From positions 682,001-746,000 of the forward strand of contig NZ_CP133264.1 of the NCBI RefSeq assembly GCF_030915445.1: a stretch of DNA of 64,000 nt, read 5' to 3'. This DNA is from Clostridium sp. OS1-26. Lineage in GTDB: Bacteria > Bacillota > Clostridia > Clostridiales > Clostridiaceae. The notes beneath the pieces are model-generated. The model was not told the DNA's origin. It searched no databases and saw nothing but the letters and a program-made list of their open reading frames with translations. Positions 18,963 through 28,813 of the stretch are shown here, in pieces; the stretch's first letter is position 1, and every line of letters starts with the position of its first letter. The translations under genes and the position numbers were made by a program.

Positions 18963-19958
18963 CTATTCTATATGAAATTCATTATATAAAATTTCCTTAA
19001 TCATCTTTACTCTCGAATCCCAGCTATTTTCATGAGCTGTTATAATTCTTTTATTTATCAGTCCATTGCTTCTTTCGTTAACGGCTTTATCAATATCTCT
19101 CTTAAATTCTTCAGCATTATTTGCAATATAACATATATCTGAAAATTTATATATTTCTTTCATGCCAGTAGTTATTACAGGTTTCCCTAAGGAAAAATAT
19201 TCATAAAGTTTTACAGGGTTGCAACTATTAGTCATATCGTTAACTTTAAAAGGTATGATGCAACAATTAAAGTTATTTATATAATAAGGAAGTTCACTAT
19301 AGTTTTTCATTCCTAAATAATATATATTACTTCTAATTAACCTTGGCCTAAATCTATTATAGAAAGGACCAACAAAAACAAAATTATATCTTAAATTTTT
19401 TGTTATAAAATTTATAAGGTTCCAATCCATCCAAGTGGCTACAGCACCAACATAACCCACAACAGGTCTAAAGGTAGGCAGATCTTTTGGACTTTCAATC
19501 TTATTTAAAGAAAAATTATCTAAATCAACAGCATTGTTCAGTAGGTAAACTCTAGGATGAAGCATTTTAAATTTTTCGTAAAGTCTATCCGCAGTCGTAA
19601 GAACTATATGAGCTCTTTCAAGCATTTTATCAATATAAGGCTCCCATCCTATAAATTCTTCTGAAGCATCATCTACGACATCGTATATTATATAATCATG
19701 AGGAATTTTATCTACATTAAGCACTTGTTCCGGTGAACTACACCATAAAATTACACTTCCCTCAGTTTTTATATCTGAGGTATTATAATCTTTTCCTATT
19801 GTGCTAAGATTGGGTTCTCTTTGTACTATTCCTTTCGGAGACTTATTATCAAAATAATAAACTTTATATCCACTTCGTGCAAGCTTGGTCATAATTTGTT
19901 GTGGTCTTTGAACCATCCACTCAAAAGGAACACTAGGCATTTGAATAAACGTTATCAT
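18963..19958 (-). CDS. GT4-type glycosyltransferase (TuaH-like)
   Basis: 331 aa. It begins MITFIQMPSVPFEWMVQRPQQIMTKLA and has YDVVDDASEEF, LTTADRLYEKFK, VYLLNNAVDLDNF, PVVGYVGAVATWMDW, YYLGMKNYSELPYYI and NPVKLYEYFSLGKPVITT. The opening WMVQRPQQ and YDVVDD motifs resemble glycosyltransferases of the teichuronic acid TuaH type. GT-B fold, cytoplasmic. Convergent with collagen-like gene 2 and downstream of the CgeB-like gene on the same strand. Confidence 0.82.
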   Translation of the reverse strand: MITFIQMPSVPFEWMVQRPQQIMTKLARSGYKVYYFDNKSPKGIVQREPNLSTIGKDYNTSDIKTEGSVILWCSSPEQVLNVDKIPHDYIIYDVVDDASEEFIGWEPYIDKMLERAHIVLTTADRLYEKFKMLHPRVYLLNNAVDLDNFSLNKIESPKDLPTFRPVVGYVGAVATWMDWNLINFITKNLRYNFVFVGPFYNRFRPRLIRSNIYYLGMKNYSELPYYINNFNCCIIPFKVNDMTNSCNPVKLYEYFSLGKPVITTGMKEIYKFSDICYIANNAEEFKRDIDKAVNERSNGLINKRIITAHENSWDSRVKMIKEILYNEFHIE

Positions 19959-20052
19959 CTCTCCATATTCCTTTCCTTTTTAATTCATTAATAAAAAATT
20001 TTACTTTATCCTTATAAACTATGATTAAAACTTATTTATATAATCTCAATAT

Positions 20053-21027
20053 CTATCTCCAAATATTTCTAATCTTTAATTCATGTATAAAATTATCAAC
20101 TTTTTTCTCGTAATTGTGCTTTAAATAACATTCCTTCTGCCCTTCCAAAGCTATTCTTTCCCTTCCATCCTTATTATTTAAATAGCGATCTACCATTCTT
20201 AAAGTAGCGTAAGAGCTTTCACTCCAGGTTAAATGCTTTTCATTTGAAAAATACCTTTGAATTGCTGGAGTATGTTGTGTCAAATAAAATCCTCCACATC
20301 CCATTATTTCAAAAGTTCTCATACTCATCATAGTATTAGAATTAGCAACTGAATGCATTCCAAGAGCAATTTTAGCCGTAGCATAAGCGTCTGGAAGTTC
20401 TTTATACTGACAATATCCTCCATAGTATTTTTTATCTAAGACAAAATTTTGAGAAGTGTCAAACCACCACTCATTGCCATATACCTTTAAATCATACCCT
20501 CTTTTTATTAGAGGCTTTAATATAATATCTACTCCTTTTTTTCTTGAAAAATGTTGATTATAATTATTTCCTATGAAGATTATGTCATGATCAAATTTAG
20601 AATTAAAATTTCCTTTATAGTGAAAATCTTTATTACATCCAAACATCATAAATACTGCATTTATTCCATATTTTTTGTATTTAGGAATGCATTCAGCCGC
20701 TGTAGTCATACACATTGAAGACATCATTGCATGTTTTAATGAAATATGTGTGAAATAAACTGGATCCTCAATAGCCCAATATATATAAGGGATAGAATAA
20801 TTTTTTATAATGTTAAACATTGAACTTAAGTTATACATAACGCACATACCAGCATTTAGTATTGCATTAGGCTTAAATTGTTCTATTTCCTCTTGAAGTG
20901 CATATAAGTTTCCCTTGTGTATTTCAGAACATATTGATGCATATTTAACTTCAATTCCTTTTTTTATCATAGCAGCTGCAAAGCCATATTTAAAAATGGG
21001 TGCATCCTCTAAAAGAAGAATTCTCAT
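20053..21027 (-). CDS. CgeB family protein (spore maturation glycosyltransferase)
   Basis: 324 aa. It starts MRILLLEDAPIFKYGFAAAM; contains YIYWAIEDPVYFTH, IIFIGNNYNQHFSRKKGVDII, YDLKVYGNEWW, and a C-terminal MMSMRTFEIMGCGGFYLTQHT, as in the CgeB/DUF3880-glycosyltransferase family. In Bacillus subtilis the cge genes act on the outermost spore layer late in sporulation, which fits this island. The ATG at 21027 follows GGAGGGTTACT; a longer frame beginning 33 bases upstream lacks a ribosome site. Confidence 0.8.
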   Translation of the reverse strand: MRILLLEDAPIFKYGFAAAMIKKGIEVKYASICSEIHKGNLYALQEEIEQFKPNAILNAGMCVMYNLSSMFNIIKNYSIPYIYWAIEDPVYFTHISLKHAMMSSMCMTTAAECIPKYKKYGINAVFMMFGCNKDFHYKGNFNSKFDHDIIFIGNNYNQHFSRKKGVDIILKPLIKRGYDLKVYGNEWWFDTSQNFVLDKKYYGGYCQYKELPDAYATAKIALGMHSVANSNTMMSMRTFEIMGCGGFYLTQHTPAIQRYFSNEKHLTWSESSYATLRMVDRYLNNKDGRERIALEGQKECYLKHNYEKKVDNFIHELKIRNIWR

Positions 21028-21307
21028 AGTAACCCTCCATTTCACCCATTGATTGAACAATGTTTATTACAGTTATAAAACTCTATTATTCTATATATAT
21101 TATATGTTCAACAAAAAAAATGGTGATTAGGGTTCTAAATGTTCGGATTTGATATTGGTGTCTTAATTTTAATATAGATAAAAGCTCATTTTAATAAAAT
21201 TGAATTACTTAAATTGTATTAATAAAATTTTATTAAATTTCATATATATTAATACAGCTTAAATTATACATAGTTATTTTTAGTAATTATAAAGGAAAGG
21301 TTGATTT

Positions 21308-23056
21308 ATGATTTATAAAGATTTGCCTTATATTATAAATAGCTCGCAAAATATTGTTTATAAATTTTGGTTAGATTCTTTTAATAATTTAAATGTAGAA
21401 AATTACGATGAATCTAATATTAATAATAGTAATAGGTTCATCTATAAGCACTCAATATTGGATTATTCTGTAGATATAGATGATATGGATAGAATTCATA
21501 TCATCTATACAAATAAAGATGGTGTCTTAAAATACTCAACTTTAGATTTTCCAAATGTTGAAAAAACCATAAGTAGTGTACCTTCTAAGGATTATAAAAT
21601 TAATTACCTTACCATAAAAATTATCTCTTCCAATATTCACGTTTTTTACATGGTACAGAGCAAATATGTTATCGATAAATGGAGTATAAATCATAGCTTC
21701 TTATATAATAATATGTGGAATTCTAAGAAACTAGATGAAATATATCTTATAAAAAAATCAATACCTTATAGTATTGATTTTTATAAGAATAATATTTATG
21801 TTTTTTATTCAACAAACTCACAAGATAAATATTGCATACAAAAGTTTAATATGAAATTTAACATGTGGTCAACTATTGATACAGATATCCTCCTTACAAA
21901 TTGTCAAAATGCAGAACTATTTATAAATAACTTAGGTATAGGTGCTATATGTTACAATTCATATATTTCCAGAAATACTAATACATTATTAAAGTTTAAA
22001 GATTTTAATGTAAATAGTTCTACTTGGTCTGATGGATTGCCAGTTAGAACTAATACCTATGATCCTTTATTGCCATCTGTATTATGTAGAAATGATGCAA
22101 TATTTTTATTTTGGCGAGATAACGATACATTGTTATTGAAAAAGTCTCTTTACGAAACTACTAGCTTAGATGAAAAAAAATTAATATTATATAAGGATAT
22201 AATATCTAGTTGTCAATATATATCTAACAAAAATCTACAATATACTGCTAAAAGTAATTTCCTATTCTTTGTGAATACAACTCCTCCTTATACTATTTTA
22301 GAGCATAATATTGTAAAGGAATTCCTAAAAATTGATTTTAAAAAGATTGAGCAAAAATTTAATCCTCTTAATGGACCACTAAAAGAAACCTTAAAAATAA
22401 TTACTCAAAATAGTAATTTGAACAATAAATCCATAGACAATAATGCGCAAAGTTCTGATATAGAAAATATAAATATTGCAGATTTAGAATCTAATTATAC
22501 TAACTTTATAGGCTCTCATAGCTTAGGATTTAACGATTTTAAAGATAAGATTAGCAAAAAAACTACTGGCATTGATGAAATAGAAAAATTAAAAAATGAT
22601 CTTTATCTAAAAGAAAATGTAGTTGAAGAACTTAAAAATAGTCTTATATTAAAAGATAGTGAAATAAAACAATTTGAAGATAATTTAAGCTTAAAAAATA
22701 GCGAATTAGAACAGCTCAAGAATAACCTTAATACAAATAACAATGAATTAGTACAACTCAAAGGTAGTCTTAATATAAAAGATAGTGAGCTAGAGCAGCT
22801 TAAGAATATCCTTAATTTAAAGAACAATGAAATTGAACAATTTAAAAATAATCTTGCCCAAAAAGAGTCTGAGCTTGAGGAGTTAAACGATTCATATGCT
22901 TCACTGAAAGACTTAGCAAGTGAAAATGAGCTATTAATACAAAATCTTAATATTAAAATAGAAAAACTTGAGCTTGAACTGCAAAACAAGGATAAAGATA
23001 CAGATGGCTTAGAAACACCAAAAAAGAAAAGTTTTATGGATTTATTTAAAACTTAA
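21308..23056 (+). CDS. predicted beta-propeller protein with coiled-coil tail, paralog 1
   Basis: 582 aa; not recognised as a named family. Residues 1 to about 340 are rich in short beta-type repeats (DYSVDIDDMDRIHIIYTN, NYLTIKIISSNIHVFYMV, PYSIDFYKNNIYVFYST, LWRD-like blades), consistent with a propeller. From about residue 430 it is a coiled coil built on 14-residue units of the type LKNSEIEQFKNNL repeated at least six times. No signal peptide or membrane span. The gene at 26,283 has the same N-terminal domain and a shorter coil. Both are followed by a convergent DUF3343 gene. Ribosome site AAAGGAAAGG. A spore-layer structural role is inferred from neighbours only. Confidence 0.7.
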   Translation: MIYKDLPYIINSSQNIVYKFWLDSFNNLNVENYDESNINNSNRFIYKHSILDYSVDIDDMDRIHIIYTNKDGVLKYSTLDFPNVEKTISSVPSKDYKINYLTIKIISSNIHVFYMVQSKYVIDKWSINHSFLYNNMWNSKKLDEIYLIKKSIPYSIDFYKNNIYVFYSTNSQDKYCIQKFNMKFNMWSTIDTDILLTNCQNAELFINNLGIGAICYNSYISRNTNTLLKFKDFNVNSSTWSDGLPVRTNTYDPLLPSVLCRNDAIFLFWRDNDTLLLKKSLYETTSLDEKKLILYKDIISSCQYISNKNLQYTAKSNFLFFVNTTPPYTILEHNIVKEFLKIDFKKIEQKFNPLNGPLKETLKIITQNSNLNNKSIDNNAQSSDIENINIADLESNYTNFIGSHSLGFNDFKDKISKKTTGIDEIEKLKNDLYLKENVVEELKNSLILKDSEIKQFEDNLSLKNSELEQLKNNLNTNNNELVQLKGSLNIKDSELEQLKNILNLKNNEIEQFKNNLAQKESELEELNDSYASLKDLASENELLIQNLNIKIEKLELELQNKDKDTDGLETPKKKSFMDLFKT

Positions 23057-23079
23057 AGGACCAATTACTGGTCCTTTAA
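23053..23079. terminator. bidirectional terminator between propeller gene 1 and DUF3343 gene 1
   Basis: Perfect 11-bp stem TTAAAGGACCA / TGGTCCTTTAA with a 5-nt loop between convergent stops; it overlaps the ends of both genes. Confidence 0.75.
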
Positions 23080-23345
23080 ATTACTTTTATATAGGTGTAT
23101 CTAGGTCCATTTTTAGCTATTTTATATATACCTTTTACTCTCATAGCCCCAGCCTTAATCTCTGTTTTTATCGCTTGCATATCCTTTTCCATAAATTTTA
23201 TAGACTGAGTACATCCTGCCGAAAGAGTGCATGGAGTGGATACAAGTTCAACTTTATATCCCTTTCTTAAAAGCTTATTAAATAAAAATACAGCTTGGTT
23301 ATGTGAAGCAAAAACTAATAAATATTGAGATTGTTCATTATACAC
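23076..23345 (-). CDS. DUF3343 domain-containing protein 1
   Basis: About 89 aa. QYLLVFASHNQAVFLFNKLLRKGYKVELVSTPCTLSAGCTQ matches the DUF3343 (putative Se/S carrier-like) family: hydrophobic start, STPC and a second Cys in AGC. The C-terminal tail (KGIYKIAKNGPRYTYIKV) is longer than in copy 2. GTG at 23345 follows GGGAG at 9 nt. It is directly downstream of the 23,362 gene on the same strand and convergent with propeller gene 1. The cysteines suggest thiol chemistry or a redox switch, unproven. Confidence 0.72.
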   Translation of the reverse strand: MYNEQSQYLLVFASHNQAVFLFNKLLRKGYKVELVSTPCTLSAGCTQSIKFMEKDMQAIKTEIKAGAMRVKGIYKIAKNGPRYTYIKVI

Positions 23346-23361
23346 ATTTACCAACTCCCAA

Positions 23362-24335
23362 TTACAGTTCTTTTCTCAACCAATATATATTTTGTAATAT
23401 ATCGAGGTTAATATTATCCCTTAATAGTATTATATTGTCTGGAGATATAAATGTGACTAGCTCCTTTATGTTATGTTCTGATAAAAATTTAAAAGTTAAC
23501 TTATATACTTGTTTAATATAATTTTTATCATCAATTTTCCCATTATACATATATATATTTACAAAAGCTTTTTCATCTTTACTAATTACATTTATAAAAA
23601 ACTTATCTTTTTCTAGACTACCTTCATAAATATCATTTTTACTTTCAAATCGTGCTGGTATTACTTTACCTATACCTGTATAATCCATCTCAATATGTTT
23701 AACTCTTCTGATATCCCCGATAACAGATAGGTTGCTACAATTCTTTATATTTAATTTTATTTTGGAATTTTTCCATATGCACATATATCCCATATCCTTA
23801 ATTTCTTCCAAAACTCTATCTTCATTCTCGTTATCATATTTAAAACTTATAATTCTATCAAAATATTGTATATTTCTATTTTTTAGTTTTTGTACTATAA
23901 GCTTTTCAAAATTTTTATAATACTTATTATCTTCACTATTCCTAAATCCCATAAAATGCAAAAATCCATATTTCCCAAAGTCCAACTCATTCTCATAGCT
24001 TATAAAAGCATACGCTACAACTTTATCTGAATCATACAATTCAATTAGTTCAGTTTTATCCTTTAACATTATAAGCTTATATTGGCTCATATTATACTTA
24101 TCTTCCATAATTCTTTTTTTCTCTTCTATGCTGCTATAACTTTTTATTGTTATCTTATGAGACGTTGTTTTATTAGGATTTTTATTTATTAAATCATATA
24201 TTTTTGATAAAGTATATAGAAATTCCTCATTCTGAATAAGCTTAAGTAACTCTTCATCTTTTTTATATTTATCATAAAAGTCTATTGCTCTTATTTTTAA
24301 TTCTTCCTCAGTTATAGCATTTTTCAACTCTTCCA
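23362..24335 (-). CDS. hypothetical protein, possible GNAT-like acyltransferase
   Basis: 324 aa, unrecognised. Charged and mostly soluble; the centre (VVAYAFISYENELDFGKYGFLHFMGFRN, NFEKLIVQKLKNRNIQYFDRIISF, RVLEEIKDMGYM) is weakly reminiscent of acetyltransferase folds, and the C-terminal part (AFVNIYMYNGK, LVTFISPDN) may be a second such domain. ATG at 24335 chosen because GGAGGGGAAATTA precedes it; a longer frame lacks a ribosome site. It lies between the YVTN gene upstream and DUF3343 gene 1 downstream, probably one transcript. Confidence 0.5.
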
Positions 24336-24405
24336 TTAATTTCCCCTCCAAATAATAACAATTTAGAGCAGACAAGTGCCTGCTCTTTTTAACCCTTATA
24401 TTTAT

Positions 24406-25971
24406 TTAGCTATTTAAACAGTTTATATCCTCATATTGGTATGGAAAGAAATCTTCTGGGAATGGAGTCAGAGTAAAATCTATAAATCTTTCACATACAT
24501 CATCTCCTGGTGGTTCTATCCATTCTTCACATTCTGGAGGTGCTGGACAATATCCAAATGCTGGTATTAAAAGTTGAACTTCTCCTACTACTTTGTATAC
24601 TATAAATACTCCTACTGCAAAATTCAATACTCCATTTATAAAACTAGGATTATTTAAAATCTCTGATCTGGTTTCTACTACGATATCAAAACTAAACTCA
24701 TCTCTAGCTTCTGGAATAAATAATATTACATCCTTATCAATATCTGGTAGGAATCCAGTAATTTCTCCTGTAACTCCTGCTGCGTTTCTATATTCTATAG
24801 TATAAGGAACTCTTAAAACAAATTGTACTCTTGAGAAATTCGGTCTTTCAGGTATTGGCACTCTAACTTCTGTTCCTGGTACTATAAAACCATTACCAAA
24901 TGATATTTTTTCTATTACAAATGGTCCACCCGTAGCAGGAAAACTATCTACAGTAACATTAGGGAAGCAAACCCTTTGTTGACAATGTGCAAAGACCTTA
25001 TTAGTTATAATACATACAGATTCAGAAATATCATCTAACTGATAGCTGTCAGTTAAATCAATAGGATCTCCTGGAGAAATTAGAGAGCCTTCATAAGCTC
25101 CTACAACATATATAGGACCGCTTATAAATCCACCAATGCTTCCTATTAAGACATTTGTTAAAGGATCTATCATATTTAGACTTAAATTCGCAAAGTTTGT
25201 TACATATAATCTTGTTTTATCAGGTGATAATGTTATTTGTTGAGGGCTTCCCCCTAATACTATAGGAGCCAGCAGTGTGTTGGTTATTATGTTTACTGGT
25301 ATTACACTTCCTGCTGTATTTGCAACATACAATATATTGCCAAATATTGTTAATCCATATGGTACAACTCCTACTCCTAATGGTATGGTAGCTAAAACTG
25401 AATAATCAATGAGATTTACTACAGTTATGCTTGCGCTTCCCGAGTTTGATATATATGCCTTAGTTCCATCTTCGCTTAGCAATATAAAATTTGGAGCTAA
25501 TCCAGTTGGTATTCTGAATATCTCAGTTAGGGTTACTGTGCTAATTACTTTTACAGAATTGTCTCCTGTATCTACAACAAACAATAAATTATAGCTCTTA
25601 TTTAATTTTATATACTGTGCATTAGTGAATCCATTGATAGTTCCTATTAATGATCCACTTAACAAGTCATTTACTGTAACTGTTGTTCCATTAGCTACAT
25701 ATAATTTCGCATCCTCGGCATATACATCTAAAAATCCATTGTTAGCGATATTATAGGTCTTTACTGTACCATTAATGCATATAGCAGATATTGTATCTGA
25801 ACCTGCATTCGCTACATACACACGATCATCGCTTCCAAGAACAACTTCTGTAGCTCCCAATCCTGTGTTAATTGTTTTAGTTATTGCATTAGTAAAGCCA
25901 TCTACTATAGAGACATCGCTACCAGTAGATACGAAATATCTAATTCTTCTTGTTAAATCAGATACTGGCAT
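24406..25971 (-). CDS. YVTN beta-propeller protein with clostridial spore-coat-like C-terminal domain
   Basis: 521 aa. Residues 1 to about 310 form YVTN/NHL-like propeller repeats (RVYVANAGSDTISAI, KLYVANGTTVTV, LLFVVDTGDNSVKVI, KAYISNSGSASITVV, RLYVTNFANLSLNMI). Residues of about 325-521 form a second domain starting SVCIITNKVFAHCQQRVCFPN, with VPYTIEYRNAAGVTGEITGF and a Cys/acid-rich end (CPAPPECEEWIEPPGDDVCERF). This second domain resembles Cys-containing clostridial spore envelope proteins. No signal peptide, as for mother-cell assembled coat proteins. Ribosome site AAAGGAGGAATGACTTA. An AC-N16-CATATATT promoter lies upstream. Confidence 0.7.
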   Translation of the reverse strand: MPVSDLTRRIRYFVSTGSDVSIVDGFTNAITKTINTGLGATEVVLGSDDRVYVANAGSDTISAICINGTVKTYNIANNGFLDVYAEDAKLYVANGTTVTVNDLLSGSLIGTINGFTNAQYIKLNKSYNLLFVVDTGDNSVKVISTVTLTEIFRIPTGLAPNFILLSEDGTKAYISNSGSASITVVNLIDYSVLATIPLGVGVVPYGLTIFGNILYVANTAGSVIPVNIITNTLLAPIVLGGSPQQITLSPDKTRLYVTNFANLSLNMIDPLTNVLIGSIGGFISGPIYVVGAYEGSLISPGDPIDLTDSYQLDDISESVCIITNKVFAHCQQRVCFPNVTVDSFPATGGPFVIEKISFGNGFIVPGTEVRVPIPERPNFSRVQFVLRVPYTIEYRNAAGVTGEITGFLPDIDKDVILFIPEARDEFSFDIVVETRSEILNNPSFINGVLNFAVGVFIVYKVVGEVQLLIPAFGYCPAPPECEEWIEPPGDDVCERFIDFTLTPFPEDFFPYQYEDINCLNS

Positions 25972-26067
25972 TAAGTCATTCCTCCTTTAAATTATTTTAA
26001 TTACATTTTTCCTACTACATTAATTTTTTAGGTGGATAAGGCAAGAAAAGCATAGCTTTCTAATAAC

Positions 26068-26093
26068 AATATATGAATTTAATTAAGTTGTGT
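26068..26093 (-). promoter_or_regulatory. SigK/SigE-type promoter for the YVTN propeller gene
   Basis: On the minus strand AC (26092-26093), 16-nt spacer, CATATATT (26068-26075), the same -10 octamer and spacing as the two collagen-like genes. It lies in the 311-bp divergent gap 25972-26282, which otherwise holds only AT-rich DNA. Confidence 0.55.
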
Positions 26094-26282
26094 TACTGAT
26101 TTTAATATAAAAATAATTTATTTTTTTAGAAAAGATTTTATTAACTATGATTAAGTAAGTTTCATATTTATATATACTTCAGAATAATATTTACTAATAC
26201 GAGCATAATGACTAATTCAGAAATTAATGTGTTTTGAATTGATTTAATAATTATCTCTTTTTACCAAAGTGGGGTGTAAAAT

Positions 26283-27566
26283 GTGATTTATAATAATAGA
26301 TACTGTTTTGTAGTAAGAAACTCTAAAAGCATATTCTATAGATTTACATTAAACAATAACAAAAACTTATTCTTACAATCTTATAACTATAAAGGGATTA
26401 CATCTTCATCTATATTTAAAGAAAAAATTATTGATTTCTCCGTTAGTATTGATTCATTAGACAAGCTTCATGTTCTTTATACTTCTGTTAACGGAAACAT
26501 AAAATATACCATATATCCATCAAACTTTCAAAAAGATGTTACTATTTTTAATGCCAAAGATAGAGGATTTCATGTTTTATTTCTTACATTAAAAATAATT
26601 AAATTTAAACCCCATATTTTTTACATACTGGAAAATAAATCTCATCCTTCTCATCATAGTATCTATCATGGTTTTTGGAATAACAATAATTTTCATAACA
26701 CAAAAATTGACGATATTGTATTTTCAAAATATATGTATCCATACACAGTGGATATATTCAATAATAATATTTATTTATTTTATACAAGAAGCTATGATAA
26801 TAGTTTTACAATTAAATTATTTGATGTAGATCTGCAAACTTGGTCAAACTACGAGGACAAGATTTTCGTACCATCTGCTAATAACACTAATTTTCTTATT
26901 AATGACAAGAATATAGCACTACTTTGTTACAACAATTCTTTCAATAAAAATATTCAGACCTTTGTCAAATATAAAGAATTAGGATCCCCTGACTCTAATT
27001 GGTCAAAACCTATTATGATCTCAGATGGAACTACAAATTCAACACATGCTAATATAATAAATAAGGAGGGAGCTACCTATATTATCTGGGAAGAAAATGG
27101 ACAGATAGTATATAGAAAGTCTTTTTACGGAAAAAATGATTGGGGAAATAAAAACTCTCTAATATATAAGAAAGAAAACTTTTTTACAGGTGTTTACTTA
27201 AGTAATCATAAAGCTGATGGTGACTATAAAGGTATCTTTACTACTTTTGCTACCGGTGCTTTTCCTTATCCTATAATAAACCTTGAAAATAAATCTTTAA
27301 CTGAATTTTATATAGATAAAGATTCTTCAACTACTAACTTATTTGTACCCATAAATAAGTCAGCGTCAAACCATAACAAAAAAGAAAAGATATATATCGA
27401 AGAATTGCAATCTATCATAGATGATAAAGATAAAAAAATCATAGAGCTATCACAACATAATTTAATTTTAAAAGATGAACTTGATCAAAAAAGTAAACAA
27501 TTAGAAATTCTTAATCAAAAACTTAAAAAAAGTTGGTTTTTGAAATTTTTCAAATTTAACTTATAA
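26283..27566 (+). CDS. predicted beta-propeller protein with coiled-coil tail, paralog 2
   Basis: 427 aa; same N-terminal domain as the 21,308 gene (MIYNNRYCFVVRNSKSIFYRF..., FSVSIDSLDKLHVLYTS, VLFLTLKIIKFKPHIFYI, PYTVDIFNNNIYLFYTR, YIIWEENGQIVYRKSF) with a much shorter C-terminal coil (residues about 375-415, ELQSIIDDKDKKIIEL). GTG start at 26283 with GGGGTG upstream; the overlapping ATG runs straight into a stop. Followed by a terminator and a convergent DUF3343 gene, repeating the arrangement at 21-23 kb. Function unknown. Confidence 0.68.
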   Translation: MIYNNRYCFVVRNSKSIFYRFTLNNNKNLFLQSYNYKGITSSSIFKEKIIDFSVSIDSLDKLHVLYTSVNGNIKYTIYPSNFQKDVTIFNAKDRGFHVLFLTLKIIKFKPHIFYILENKSHPSHHSIYHGFWNNNNFHNTKIDDIVFSKYMYPYTVDIFNNNIYLFYTRSYDNSFTIKLFDVDLQTWSNYEDKIFVPSANNTNFLINDKNIALLCYNNSFNKNIQTFVKYKELGSPDSNWSKPIMISDGTTNSTHANIINKEGATYIIWEENGQIVYRKSFYGKNDWGNKNSLIYKKENFFTGVYLSNHKADGDYKGIFTTFATGAFPYPIINLENKSLTEFYIDKDSSTTNLFVPINKSASNHNKKEKIYIEELQSIIDDKDKKIIELSQHNLILKDELDQKSKQLEILNQKLKKSWFLKFFKFNL

Positions 27567-27594
27567 GCCCGGAGTAAATACCGGGCTTTATTAG
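27566..27594 (+). terminator. terminator after propeller gene 2
   Basis: Stem AGCCCGG / CCGGGCT with an 8-nt loop followed by TTATT, starting at the stop codon. Confidence 0.7.
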
Positions 27595-27668
27595 CTTATA
27601 TTGCTTTTAAATATGAATATAACTTTTAATACCATTTCTTATGAATATCTTATAGATATCTTTAAACA

Positions 27669-27872
27669 TTATTTTACTTTTTGGGCTTCTTCTATAACCT
27701 TCTTTGCATCTTTTGTTTTAAAGACTATTGATTGACTACATCCTTTAGAAAGTCTGCATGGCGTTGAAACTAACTCAACATCACAATCTCTTTTTAGCAG
27801 TTCATTATACAATAACATTGCTTGGTTATAGGATTTAAAGATTAAAAGATATTTGCTTTCATTATCCTCCAT
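27669..27872 (-). CDS. DUF3343 domain-containing protein 2
   Basis: 67 aa, close to the typical DUF3343 length. KYLLIFKSYNQAMLLYNELLKRDCDVELVSTPCRLSKGCSQ aligns with copy 1 along its whole length, keeping both cysteines of the STPC...GC pair. Convergent with propeller gene 2. Role unknown; the repeated pairing with a propeller protein suggests a functional link. Confidence 0.7.
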   Translation of the reverse strand: MEDNESKYLLIFKSYNQAMLLYNELLKRDCDVELVSTPCRLSKGCSQSIVFKTKDAKKVIEEAQKVK

Positions 27873-28092
27873 TATATCAACTCCTAAATTTACGCTGCCA
27901 TTAGTTTAAAAAGTATACTCTAGTTTTACAGGGTAATATTTTAATACATATTATGCAAATAAATTATATAAGTTCACATACTTTAAATTTATGTTCTCTA
28001 ACAATTAAATTTTTACAGACTCATATTTTATTTAATAGTTTTCTTCTTTATATAACGCTCACTATTATAATAAAAAAACATTTTAAACAGTA

Positions 28093-28118
28093 ACACTTTA
28101 TACTCTATTACATAAAAT
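28093..28118 (+). promoter_or_regulatory. SigK/SigE-type promoter for the Cys-rich protein gene
   Basis: AC (28093-28094), 16-nt spacer, CATAAAAT (28111-28118), fitting -10 CATANNNT. It is the only signal I see in the 294-bp gap 27873-28166. Confidence 0.5.
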
Positions 28119-28166
28119 GATATTGTAGATAGTATTATTCATTATTTTATAAAGGAGAGATAATAA

Positions 28167-28796
28167 GTGAAAGAAATTCAAGAAATAATAACCAATATGG
28201 AAAACATATCCAAAGAACAAGTGGCTACTGATTTAAGTAAAGAAGAAAAAGAAGAATTAATAAATTTGATTAATGTAAGTAATTTTACTCCTTTACAGAA
28301 TGATAGCAGTGTTCCTTTTTGTACTCCTACGCCTACACCTACACCTATACCAACTTGTTCTCCTGACAATGCTTGTACTCCTCAACCATTTTGTTGTGCA
28401 GTTGCTTTCTCAAATGATCTAAATGTTGACCCTAATGAAATACATGCTGCTGTTGTTCCAAAGAACGTATCTATTGAATCTGATGGCCAATGTACTACAA
28501 GAATTGGCAACTGTACAATAACACTAATTAAAGGAACAATAAATGGATGCGCAGAAGTATTTGTAAGTTTAGGCGTTAAAGATAGGTGTGGAAATTGCAG
28601 CTTTGTATGTTGCACAGATTTCATATGTTTATTTCAACAAGATATTATTTGTTGTGTTCTACCTACTGATCCAAATAAAATTAAATTTATAGTTAACGAT
28701 TTAATGGCAACGAGGATCGCTACTGCATGTGATGAAAGCCAACAAGTATGGCAAATTTCCGGAACTATTACATTTACATGTGATGAGTGCATGTAA
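28167..28796 (+). CDS. cysteine-rich probable spore coat/exosporium protein
   Basis: 209 aa with about 20 cysteines, mostly in the C-terminal 150 residues (CSPDNACTPQPFCCAVAF, DRCGNCSFVCCTDFICLF, DIICCVLP, FTCDECM). An acidic helical N-terminus is followed by a short Pro/Thr linker (CTPTPTPTPIPTC). The family is not recognised. Dense Cys pairs, lack of a signal peptide and the late-sporulation-type promoter favour a disulfide-crosslinked spore coat or exosporium protein. GTG start with AAAGGAGAG upstream; a clean terminator follows. Confidence 0.65.
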   Translation: MKEIQEIITNMENISKEQVATDLSKEEKEELINLINVSNFTPLQNDSSVPFCTPTPTPTPIPTCSPDNACTPQPFCCAVAFSNDLNVDPNEIHAAVVPKNVSIESDGQCTTRIGNCTITLIKGTINGCAEVFVSLGVKDRCGNCSFVCCTDFICLFQQDIICCVLPTDPNKIKFIVNDLMATRIATACDESQQVWQISGTITFTCDECM

Positions 28797-28813
28797 TCAC
28801 CATAAAGTATGCT

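Noticed and set aside
21190..21290. SigK-type promoters before the two propeller/coiled-coil genes
   Set aside because: CATA-like sequences occur there, but none has both the AC element at 16-17 nt and a proper CATANNNT octamer.
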